A DNA stretch of 38,103 nt from Cellulomonas algicola (GTDB lineage: Bacteria; Actinomycetota; Actinomycetes; Actinomycetales; Cellulomonadaceae): positions 1 to 38,103 of the forward strand of contig NZ_BHYL01000225.1 of the NCBI RefSeq assembly GCF_003851725.1. Direction: 5' to 3'. This document shows positions 31,568 through 38,103 of this stretch, one piece after another. A program made the translations under genes and the position numbers. The notes below the pieces were generated by a model. The model worked only from the letters and a program-made list of their open reading frames with translations. It was not told the origin of the DNA and searched no databases. Numbering within the stretch: the first letter of the stretch is position 1; each line of letters starts with the position of its first letter.

Positions 31568-33037
31568 GTGGTCGACCAGAACCCCACCGCCCCCCGTCCC
31601 GCCTCCAGCGCCAGCACCGTCGCGTCGCAGGGCGTCGTCCCGGACTTCGCGCCCGCACCGCCCGGAGAGCAGCGCCGGTTCGCGGTGGCCGGTACGGGTC
31701 ACCGGGCGGGCATGTACGTCGCAGCGATCACCGGCGAGCACGCCGACGTCGCGACCCTCGTCGCGTGGCTCGACCCGAACCCCGGCCGCATCGACTACTA
31801 CGACGCCGAGGTCGGTCGCGCGACCGGCCACGACGGGCCCGCGGGCCTGCCGCGGTACACGCCCGAGGGCCTCGAGAAGATGATCGAGGAGCAGCGCGTC
31901 GACACCGTCGTCGTCACGGCCCCGGACCACACGCACGCCGACCTCGTCGCGCGCGCGCTCGCCGCCGGCGCCGACGTCGTCGTCGAGAAGCCCCTGACCA
32001 CCGACCGCGCGGGCTGCCGCCGCATCACCGGCGCCGTCGCCGACACCGGGCGGGACGTCGTCATGACGTTCAACTACCGCTACGCCCCGCGGAACTCCTC
32101 CTTGCGGCAGGTGATCCAGTCCGGCCAGATCGGCGAGGTCACGAGCGTGCACTTCGAGTGGGCGCTCGACACCGTGCACGGCGCCGACTACTTCCGCCGC
32201 TGGCACCGTGACAAGAAGAACTCGGGCGGCCTGCTGGTGCACAAGTCGAGCCACCACTTCGACCTCGTCAACTGGTGGCTCGACGACGTCCCGTCGCGCG
32301 TCTACGCGTCCGGCGGCCTCAAGTTCTACGGGGACCGCAACGCCGCCGCCCGCGGCCTCGCCCCGCGCCCGACGCGCGGCACCGGCACGTCCGGCGACCC
32401 GTTCGCGCTCGACCTCAACGACGACCCGCGGCTCAAGGCGCTCTACCTGGACGCCGAGCACCACGACGGCTACCTGCGCGACCAGGACGTCTTCGGCCCT
32501 GGCATCACGATCGAGGACAACATGGCCCTCGTCGTCGACTACCGCTCGGGCGCGACGCTCACGTACTCGCTCAACGCGCACAGCCCCTGGGAGGGGTACC
32601 GGGTCACCGTCAACGGGACCGAGGGGCGTGCGGAGCTCGAGGTCGTCGAGCGCGGGGCGGTGCTCGTCGGCGACGACGGCAAGGTCGTGCTCGACCCGTC
32701 CGCCACGCCCGAGGGGATCGCCGCCGGCGGGCTGCGGCCCGAGGGCGAGCGGCTGCTCGTGCAGCGGCACTGGGAGGCGCCCGTCGCGTACGACATCCCC
32801 GCGGGCATCGGCGGGCACGGCGGCGGCGACGCGATCCTGCTCAAGGACGTCTTCCGGCGGCACCTGCGCGTCTCGCAGGACGCGCTCGGCCGGCCCGCCG
32901 GGTACCTCGACGGGCTGCGCGCGGTCGCCGTCGGCATCGCCGCCAACCAGTCGCTCGTCACCGGGCTGCCCGTGCGCGTCGACGACCTGGACCTGGGCGT
33001 CGACCTGGCACGCGCGCCGCGCGAGGCCATCGCGTGA
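31568..33037 (+). CDS. Gfo/Idh/MocA-family oxidoreductase
   Basis: A 489-residue NAD(P)-dependent oxidoreductase-like enzyme, longer than usual because of a 35-residue Ala/Pro-rich start and insertions in the second half. Rossmann motif FAVAGTGHRAG (38-48) and VVEKPLTTDRAG with Glu-Lys-Pro at 140-142. The substrate domain has HRDKKNSGGLLVHKSSHHFD; such SGG-x-LxxxxxHxxD segments carry catalytic His/Asp in this superfamily. GTG 31568 has GAGG 6 bases upstream. The GTG of the DUF6807 gene overlaps its stop. The long form acting on large glycosides is plausible but not shown. It is only distantly similar to the oxidoreductase at 8584-9735, so the two modules are not recent duplicates. Confidence 0.9.
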   Translation: MVDQNPTAPRPASSASTVASQGVVPDFAPAPPGEQRRFAVAGTGHRAGMYVAAITGEHADVATLVAWLDPNPGRIDYYDAEVGRATGHDGPAGLPRYTPEGLEKMIEEQRVDTVVVTAPDHTHADLVARALAAGADVVVEKPLTTDRAGCRRITGAVADTGRDVVMTFNYRYAPRNSSLRQVIQSGQIGEVTSVHFEWALDTVHGADYFRRWHRDKKNSGGLLVHKSSHHFDLVNWWLDDVPSRVYASGGLKFYGDRNAAARGLAPRPTRGTGTSGDPFALDLNDDPRLKALYLDAEHHDGYLRDQDVFGPGITIEDNMALVVDYRSGATLTYSLNAHSPWEGYRVTVNGTEGRAELEVVERGAVLVGDDGKVVLDPSATPEGIAAGGLRPEGERLLVQRHWEAPVAYDIPAGIGGHGGGDAILLKDVFRRHLRVSQDALGRPAGYLDGLRAVAVGIAANQSLVTGLPVRVDDLDLGVDLARAPREAIA

Positions 33038-34143
33038 CCGGGCCGGCGAGCAGCCCAGGAGCGTCCGGTGCGAGCGGGGCGATGCGCAGCACGCGGCTGC
33101 CGCGTCTCGACGAGCGCCCCTCGGTCGGCGCGCGGCACGACGTCGGCCGCGCCGTCGACGTCACCGCGGCGGGCACCACGCTCGCGCGCTACGTCTACGT
33201 CCCCGACGACGCGCAGCTCGAGAGCCCGCGCCCGTACGTGCACCCGCTCCGCACGCGCGGCGGCGACCTGGTGTCCGCGTTCCGCCCGTGGGACCACGTC
33301 TGGCACAAGGGCGTCTCCTGGTCGCTGCCCGTCGTGGGCGAGCACAACTTCTGGGGCGGCCCGACGTACGTGCACGGGCAGGGCTACGTGCAGCTCGACA
33401 ACGACGGGTCGATGGACCACCAGGACCTGCGCGTCCTCGCCGTGGGCGCCGACCGCGTCGACCTCGCGCACACCCTCGCGTGGCACACGCAGGCCGGTGA
33501 GCACGTCGTCGACGAGGCCCGCGCGCTCGGGTTCGTCGTGCCCGCCGACCGGCCCGACGCGTGGGTCCTCACGTTCGCCACGACGATGACGAACGTGTCC
33601 GCGCACGACCTCACGATCGGCTCACCGACCACCCGGGGGCGCGAGAACGCCGGGTACGGCGGGCTGTTCTGGCGCGGTCCGCGGTCGTTCACGGACGGCG
33701 TCCTCGTGGCGCCCGACGGGACCGGCGGTGAGGAGCTGCGCGGCACGCGCCAGCCGTGGCTCGGGCTCGTCGGGCGGCACGACGACGTGGGCCGCGCGTC
33801 GACCGTCGTCATGGTCGACGGCACCGGCGAGGCCGACGGCGCGGGACCGCAGTGGTTCGCGCGCGTCGAGCAGTTCGGCTGCCTCAACCCGGCGCCGTTC
33901 TTCTCGACCGAGGTGCCCTTCGGGCCCGGCGGCACCGTGACGTTCCGGTACGCGGTCGTCGTCGCCGACGGTGCGTCGGACATCGAGCGGGCGGGCGCGC
34001 TCGCCGCGCTGGGCACGTCGGTCCTCGACGGTCCGGACGCCGGGCCGGCGGGACGCGCGGCGACGACGAGCGGCCTCCCGGTCGCCACGGCGGGCGGTCC
34101 GACGAGCGGCCTCCCGGCCGCCACGGCGGTCGGGTCGTCGTGA
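33034..34143 (+). CDS. DUF6807 (PmoA-like) protein
   Basis: A 369-residue protein of the DUF6807 family, named PmoA-like in databases although a role in methane oxidation is not supported here. Motifs: HPLRTRGGDLVSAFRP, DHVWHKGVSWSLPVVG with EHNFWGG, and ENAGYGGLFWRGP. They match those in the C-terminal half of the LacI fusion at 6620-8587. The invariant Asp-His...His and Trp-Gly-Gly suggest an active site. The GTG start overlaps the oxidoreductase stop (33034-33037); an ATG at 33082 is less well placed. The C-terminus has a low-complexity Gly/Pro/Ala tail encoded by a 36-bp repeat. The activity is unknown; a partner in oxidoreductase-driven glycoside conversion is an inference from repeated pairing. 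Confidence 0.85.
   Translation: MTGPASSPGASGASGAMRSTRLPRLDERPSVGARHDVGRAVDVTAAGTTLARYVYVPDDAQLESPRPYVHPLRTRGGDLVSAFRPWDHVWHKGVSWSLPVVGEHNFWGGPTYVHGQGYVQLDNDGSMDHQDLRVLAVGADRVDLAHTLAWHTQAGEHVVDEARALGFVVPADRPDAWVLTFATTMTNVSAHDLTIGSPTTRGRENAGYGGLFWRGPRSFTDGVLVAPDGTGGEELRGTRQPWLGLVGRHDDVGRASTVVMVDGTGEADGAGPQWFARVEQFGCLNPAPFFSTEVPFGPGGTVTFRYAVVVADGASDIERAGALAALGTSVLDGPDAGPAGRAATTSGLPVATAGGPTSGLPAATAVGSS
34065..34129 (+). repeat. 36-bp tandem repeat in the 3' end of the DUF6807 gene
   Basis: Copies begin at 34065 and 34101 (GACGAGCGGCCTCCCGG in both) and encode TSGLPVATAGGP and TSGLPAATAVGS. The repeat extends the C-terminal tail in frame. Confidence 0.7.
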
Positions 34144-34868
34144 GCCTCCTGCCCGGCGGCGTCTCCGTCAGCCACCTGCGCGTCTACGACTGGCCCGCCC
34201 CCGACGGCGTCGGGCGCGCGGGGTCCGGGTCGCCGCACCTGCACACCGCGTCCGCGGAGGCGTACGTCGTCCTCGGCGGCTCGGGCGCGGTGCACACGCT
34301 CGGGCCGGACGGGTTCGTCGAGCACCGCCTCGCCGCGGGCGACGTCGTGCGCTTCGACCCGGGCGTCGTGCACCGCGCGGTCAACGACGGCGACCTCGAG
34401 GTGCTCGTCGTCATGGGCAACGCGGGGCTGCCGGAGGCCGGGGACGCCGTCCTCACGTTCCCGCCGGACGTGCTCGCCGACCAGGCCGCCTACCGGGCCG
34501 CCGCGCTGCTGCCGGGTCCGGGGGCGTCCGACGACGAGCTCGCCGCGGCCGCCCGCCGTCGCCGGGACCTGGCCCTCGAGGGGTACGCCGTGCTGCTCGA
34601 CGACGTCCGCCGCCTCGGGCCGGCGCAGGCGTTGCGACCGCTCCACGAGGCCGCCGCGCGCCTGGTCCGCCCGTACGTCCCGCACTGGCAGGACCGCTGG
34701 ACGCGGACGGTGCTGCACGAGACCGACGGCACCGCCCGCGCGCTCGAGGGGCTGGTCCGTGGGGCTGCCGGGCACCTCGCGTCGGCGCGCGTGCGCGAGG
34801 CCCGTCCCGACCCGGCGCCCCGCCGGTACGGCATGTGCGGCCGCCTGCAGACGTGGCCGCTCGGCTAG
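34140..34868 (+). CDS. Cupin-domain protein
   Basis: A 242-residue protein. The N-terminal half is a cupin barrel with the metal-ligand set His33, His35 and Glu40 in SPHLHTASAEAYVVLGG and His78 in GVVHRAVN. The C-terminal half is helical and Arg/Leu-rich, with no family I recognise. GTG 34140 overlaps the DUF6807 stop (GTGA), so it belongs to the same operon. Cupins of this type can be sugar isomerases, epimerases, dioxygenases or binding proteins. The stand-alone order oxidoreductase - DUF6807 - cupin suggests it handles a product of the pathway, but this is inference. Confidence 0.82.
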   Translation: MSLLPGGVSVSHLRVYDWPAPDGVGRAGSGSPHLHTASAEAYVVLGGSGAVHTLGPDGFVEHRLAAGDVVRFDPGVVHRAVNDGDLEVLVVMGNAGLPEAGDAVLTFPPDVLADQAAYRAAALLPGPGASDDELAAAARRRRDLALEGYAVLLDDVRRLGPAQALRPLHEAAARLVRPYVPHWQDRWTRTVLHETDGTARALEGLVRGAAGHLASARVREARPDPAPRRYGMCGRLQTWPLG

Positions 34869-34875
34869 CCGGGTC

Positions 34876-34904
34876 TTGCCGCGCGGAGGCCGCGCTCCTA
34901 CCGT
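34876..34904 (+). promoter_or_regulatory. Promoter of a leaderless GNAT mRNA
   Basis: -35 TTGCCG (34876-34881), 17-base spacer, -10 TACCGT (34899-34904). The GTG start codon at 34912 is 7 bases after the -10 box, where transcription would begin. No separate Shine-Dalgarno exists. Confidence 0.6.
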
Positions 34905-34911
34905 CGCGAGG

Positions 34912-35526
34912 GTGAGCGCCGCAGCGATCGACGTCGACGGGCACCGGGTCGTGCCGCTCGAGCCCGGCACGTGGGACCTGTTCGCCGACCTCGCGGAGAA
35001 GCACAACGGCGTGTGGGGCGGGTGCTGGTGCACCTACTTCCACCTGTACCCCGACCCGACGGAGGAACGCCGCGCGGTCGGGCACCGCGAGTTCAAGCGG
35101 CAGCTCGTCCTGGCCGGTCGCGCGCACGCGGCGCTCGTGCTCGACGGTGACGCGGCGGTCGCGTGGGCGCAGTACGGGCCCGTCGACGAGGTCGCGAACA
35201 TCCACCACCGCAAGCAGTGGGAGCGGGAGGCCGTGCGCCGACCGGACTTCCGGATCACGTGCCTGTTCGTGGACCGCGACCACCGGCGCAGCGGCATGGC
35301 GTCGGTCGCGGTGCGCGGGGCGCTCGCGCTGATCGCCGACGCGGGGGGCGGGCTCGTCGAGTCGTACCCGCACGACCTGCCGCCCGGGAAGAAGACGTCA
35401 GCGTCGTTCCTCTACAACGCGACGCGCACGATGTACGAGCAGCTCGGTTTCACCTACGACCGGCCCAAGGGTCAGGGCAACTGCGTGATGACGACCTACG
35501 TCGAGCCGGCCGTACCCGTCGGTTGA
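34912..35526 (+). CDS. GNAT-family N-acetyltransferase-like protein
   Basis: A 204-residue protein with a GCN5-type fold. The acetyl-CoA region reads RITCLFVDRDHRRSGMASVA (the R-x-x-G-M/I-A pattern of the P-loop), and the end has the family's YEQLGF block (TRTMYEQLGFTYDRPKG). An N-terminal segment VWGGCWCTYFHLYP contains two Cys, as in several small GNAT proteins that carry a Trp/Cys-rich front. The target is unknown. GTG 34912 appears to be the first base of the mRNA, so it would be translated as a leaderless message. Its last 31 bases overlap the 3' end of the convergent membrane-protein gene. Confidence 0.8.
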   Translation: MSAAAIDVDGHRVVPLEPGTWDLFADLAEKHNGVWGGCWCTYFHLYPDPTEERRAVGHREFKRQLVLAGRAHAALVLDGDAAVAWAQYGPVDEVANIHHRKQWEREAVRRPDFRITCLFVDRDHRRSGMASVAVRGALALIADAGGGLVESYPHDLPPGKKTSASFLYNATRTMYEQLGFTYDRPKGQGNCVMTTYVEPAVPVG

Positions 35527-36125
35527 GCGGGACGGGCCGGGGCACTGCCGCCGATCCGCACGAGCGCCGCGCCGGCGACGGTGGACCCCAGGGCGCCCAT
35601 GACCATGTCGCCGATGGTGTCGCCGTACGCGACGTAGATCGTCGGGTCGAGGTACGTGTGGCCGAGGTACTCGCCGATCTCCCACGCGACGCTCAGGGTG
35701 GTCCCGAGAGCCGCGGTGACCAGCACGGACGCCGCGCCGCGACCCTCCGCACGTGCTGTCCGCGGGTCCACGACGGCGCCCGTGCGCACCGCGAGCAGCA
35801 GGTGCGCCACGGCCGCGACCAGCCCGGTGACGACGAGGTGCATCACGACGTCGAGCCACGCCACCGCCTCGTACAGCCCGAGCACGCCGGCCCACGCCGA
35901 CGCGAGCAGCCCCACGCCGTACGCCGCGTCGAGCCACGGCGGCACCCCGCCGAGCGGGGGGAGCGCCACCCCGCCGACGACCAGCACGAGCAGCGCCGCG
36001 TCGACCGGGCCGAGCGTCACGAGCGCGACCACGACGCTCACGAGCGCGAGCACCCGGACGGTGCCGCCGGGGCCCCGCAGCAGGTCGCGCACCGGCGGCC
36101 GGGCCGTGTGGTCGTCGCGCGTCAC
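35496..36125 (-). CDS. Integral membrane protein, DUF2238 (YjdF)-like
   Basis: A 209-residue protein with about five to six membrane segments (LALVSVVVALVTLG, ALLVLVVGGVALPPLGG, GVGLLASAWAGVLGL and others). The second half shows VAWEIGEYLG, then YGDTIGDMVMGALGSTVAG, matching the DUF2238/YjdF pattern WE(I)-E and DT-x-x-D-x-x-x-x-x-x-G. GTG 36125 has GGAGG 4 bases upstream. Function unknown. It overlaps the GNAT gene tail-to-tail by 31 bases, so both must lack an intergenic terminator on that side. Confidence 0.7.
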   Translation of the reverse strand: MTRDDHTARPPVRDLLRGPGGTVRVLALVSVVVALVTLGPVDAALLVLVVGGVALPPLGGVPPWLDAAYGVGLLASAWAGVLGLYEAVAWLDVVMHLVVTGLVAAVAHLLLAVRTGAVVDPRTARAEGRGAASVLVTAALGTTLSVAWEIGEYLGHTYLDPTIYVAYGDTIGDMVMGALGSTVAGAALVRIGGSAPARPAQPTGTAGST

Positions 36126-36326
36126 GTCGCCTCCGCCCCGGGCCGCGGCCCGTCCGATGTCGGGGTGACGCTACGGCGCCGGGCGGGTCACCGCGCGGTG
36201 GGGCGCTGGTCCTCGGCGCGACGGTCGCGCCGCGCTGACGTCGCCGGGGACGGGTCGAGGCGGGTGGTGCCGTCGCCGTCGGGGTCCGGGCGGAGGGGGA
36301 GGTCGCCGTCCGCCCGGTGCGGCGCG

Positions 36327-38103
36327 TCAGGAGCGGCGGCGGGCGCGGAGGATCGCGTCGTGCAGGACGACGGGCCGGCCCTCGGGGTCGACGGCGTCGC
36401 GCGGCCGGGCCTCGGCGGTGACGACCTCCCACTGCGCGGGGTCGAGCAGGGCCGCGACCTCGTCGGCGTCGGCGAACAGCTCCGGGACGTGCGGTCGCCG
36501 CATCGTGGTGCCGAGGTCCGCCGCGTGGTGCCCGACGACGAGCAGCGTGCCGCCCGGCCGCACGAGCGACGCCATCCGCGCGACCGCCGCGGGCCGCTGC
36601 GCGGGCGGCAGGTGGAGGTAGTGCGACGTGACGAGGTCGTACGGTGCGTCGTCCCAGCCGTCGTCGGACGTGATGTCGGCCTGCCGCCACGTGACGCGGT
36701 CGGTGACGCCGTGCTCGGCCGCGGTCGCCTCGCCGCGCGCGAGCCCGCCGGCGGCCCAGTCCGTCGCGGTGACGTGCCACCCGCGCTGCGCGAGCCAGAC
36801 GGCGTCACCGCCCTCGCCCGCGGCGATGTCCAGCGCGCGGCCCGGGGGCAGGTCGCCGACCTCGTCGACGAGCGTGCCGTTGGGGCGGCCGGACCACTGC
36901 CGGGCGCCGGCGTAGCGCTCCTCCCAGAACTCCGGCGCGAACATCCCGGCGAGCTCGTCGGGCAGCTCGATGCCGTGCGTCGGGTCGACGTGCCGCCCGC
37001 CGTCGCCGCCGTGACCGTGCGCGGGCCCGTGCCGGTGCTCACGGCCGTGTCCGCCTGCGTGTCCGTCGCCGCTCGCACCGGCATCACCGTGCGGGGGACC
37101 GTCACCGTGCACATCGCTGGACGCGTCGTCCGTCACGGCCGTCCCGTCGACGCCGGCCTCCTCCCCGTGACGCTCGCGGTCGCCGGTGGCAGCGCGAGCG
37201 ACGGCCGCCTCCGCGTCCTGCATCACCAGCCACGCGTTGACCTGCGCGCCCGCGGTCGCGCCGGCCGCCGCGGAGACGACGACGGTCGCGCGCAGGTCTG
37301 TCACGTTGCCCGCGACCCACACGCCGGGCAGCGTCGTCGCGCCGAAGGGGTCGGCGGGGACGGCGCGGCCGATCTCGTGCCCGTCGACGAGGAGCGGGAC
37401 GGGGTGCAGTCCGAGGGGTGCGAGGTGCTCGGCGCGGGCGACCGTGCGCGTGCCGACGACGACGGCCCCCGCGGGCAGGGTCGCGCCGGACGCGAGCCGG
37501 ACGGTGAGGTCGCCGGACGGGCCGTCGACGGCGGTCGCACGGTCGTCGACGAGCCGCACGCCGGTCGCCGCGAGCCGCGCGACGTCCTCGGGTGCGAGCG
37601 CGGGCGCGGTGTGCCGGACGAGCGTCACGTCGGCCGTCCACTGCCGCCAGAGCAGCGCGGCGTGCGCGGCCATGGGGTTGGTCCCGACGATCACGACGGC
37701 CCGGTCGCGCACCTCCCAGCCGTGGCAGTAGGGGCAGTGCAGGACGTCGGTGCCCCAGCGCTCGGCGACACCGGCGACGTCGGGGAGCTCGTCGCGGAGC
37801 CCGGTGGCGGACAGCACGGCGCGCGCGACGACGGAGCGGCCGTCGGCGAGCTCGACCGTGAACGTGCCGTCCTCCTGGTGCACGGCCCGCACCTCGCCGG
37901 GCTCGACGTGCACGCGGTACCGCGCGACCTCCGCGCGGCCTGCGGCCAGCAGCTCGAGCGGCGGGGTCCCGTCGCGCGTGAGCATCCCGTGCGCGTGCGC
38001 CGCCGGTGCGTTGCGCGGCTCGCCCGCGTCGACCACCAGTACCGACCGGCGTGCGCGCCCGAGCATGAGCGCGCCGCTCAGCCCTGCGACGCCGCCGCCC
38101 ACG
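36327..38103 (-). CDS. Fusion of thioredoxin-reductase-like oxidoreductase and SAM methyltransferase, truncated at the right edge
   Basis: A gene whose 5' end lies outside the window; 591 residues are visible. The first part is an NAD(P)/FAD-dependent oxidoreductase of the thioredoxin-reductase type: GGGVAGLSGALMLGR (FAD site), CPYCHGWE (redox Cys pair) and a closing VWVAGNVTDL. The middle (about residues 300-380) is a His/Gly-rich linker with many HG and GH pairs. The last part is a class I methyltransferase: LPPGRALDIAAGEGGDAVWL (SAM site), TATDWAAGGL and YDLVTSHYLHLPPA, similar to TehB-like enzymes. Fusions of these two kinds are known in actinobacterial genomes. The acceptor is unknown; the His-rich segment suggests metal or metalloid handling. 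Only a few codons upstream of the visible FAD motif are expected to be missing. Confidence 0.88.
   Translation of the reverse strand, partial: VGGGVAGLSGALMLGRARRSVLVVDAGEPRNAPAAHAHGMLTRDGTPPLELLAAGRAEVARYRVHVEPGEVRAVHQEDGTFTVELADGRSVVARAVLSATGLRDELPDVAGVAERWGTDVLHCPYCHGWEVRDRAVVIVGTNPMAAHAALLWRQWTADVTLVRHTAPALAPEDVARLAATGVRLVDDRATAVDGPSGDLTVRLASGATLPAGAVVVGTRTVARAEHLAPLGLHPVPLLVDGHEIGRAVPADPFGATTLPGVWVAGNVTDLRATVVVSAAAGATAGAQVNAWLVMQDAEAAVARAATGDRERHGEEAGVDGTAVTDDASSDVHGDGPPHGDAGASGDGHAGGHGREHRHGPAHGHGGDGGRHVDPTHGIELPDELAGMFAPEFWEERYAGARQWSGRPNGTLVDEVGDLPPGRALDIAAGEGGDAVWLAQRGWHVTATDWAAGGLARGEATAAEHGVTDRVTWRQADITSDDGWDDAPYDLVTSHYLHLPPAQRPAAVARMASLVRPGGTLLVVGHHAADLGTTMRRPHVPELFADADEVAALLDPAQWEVVTAEARPRDAVDPEGRPVVLHDAILRARRRS

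Overview
The window is extremely GC-rich and gene-dense, with many GTG starts, GTGA and TGATG stop/start overlaps, lipobox lipoproteins and LacI-type sugar regulation. Together with the gene content (pectin, arabinan and beta-1,3-glucan degradation plus two CUT1 sugar transporters) this points to a plant-polymer-degrading actinobacterium, most like Cellulomonas or a related member of the Micrococcales. The assignment is inferred from content and composition. No rRNA, tRNA, CRISPR array, transposase or phage gene is visible.

Layout. 1-1520 (minus): the start of a sulfonate/taurine-type ABC operon, preceded by a cysteine-rich leader peptide and an apparent attenuator. 1623-2909 (minus): a papain-like protease with a MIR beta-trefoil. 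3162-6432 (minus): CUT1 sugar ABC transporter 1 (two permeases, then the binding protein). It is divergent from 6620-9735 (plus): a LacI regulator fused to a DUF6807 (PmoA-like) domain, then a Gfo/Idh/MocA oxidoreductase. The divergent promoters carry two near-identical operators. 9965-19130 (plus): a lipoprotein, a secreted GH64 beta-1,3-glucanase with a ricin-type domain, and a 1942-residue secreted enzyme that joins a CE12 rhamnogalacturonan acetylesterase to a PL11 rhamnogalacturonan lyase. 19255-23922: housekeeping and hypothetical genes (DUF1905, quinone oxidoreductase-like, immunity-like, MFS exporter, FMN L-lactate dehydrogenase). 24297-28339 (plus): CUT1 transporter 2 and a YesL-like membrane protein. 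28463-31299 (minus): a membrane/coiled-coil protein with a helical domain of the kind seen in bacterial conflict systems, and a GH51 arabinofuranosidase. 31568-34868 (plus): a second Gfo/Idh/MocA plus stand-alone DUF6807 pair, followed by a cupin protein. 34912-38103: a GNAT, a membrane protein, and a thioredoxin-reductase-like/methyltransferase fusion cut by the right edge.

How it fits together (inference). The secreted CE12-PL11 enzyme would deacetylate and cut the rhamnogalacturonan-I backbone. The CUT1 transporters would import the oligosaccharides; neither operon has its own ATPase, so a shared MsmK/MsmX-like ATPase is expected. The intracellular GH51 would trim arabinose. The two Gfo/Idh/MocA + DUF6807 modules would then process an unusual sugar or glycoside by an NAD(P)-dependent route that is still poorly described. 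Each sugar locus carries its own LacI-type operators at the promoter, and a GAAnGCGCnTTC-like site recurs at three of them.

The most unusual items are the LacI-DUF6807 fusion and its paralogous module, the cysteine-leader attenuator, a family of intergenic hairpins with a conserved apex (GACACGGATGTCGC) and covarying outer stems, the protease-MIR protein, and an MFS gene with no normal start codon.
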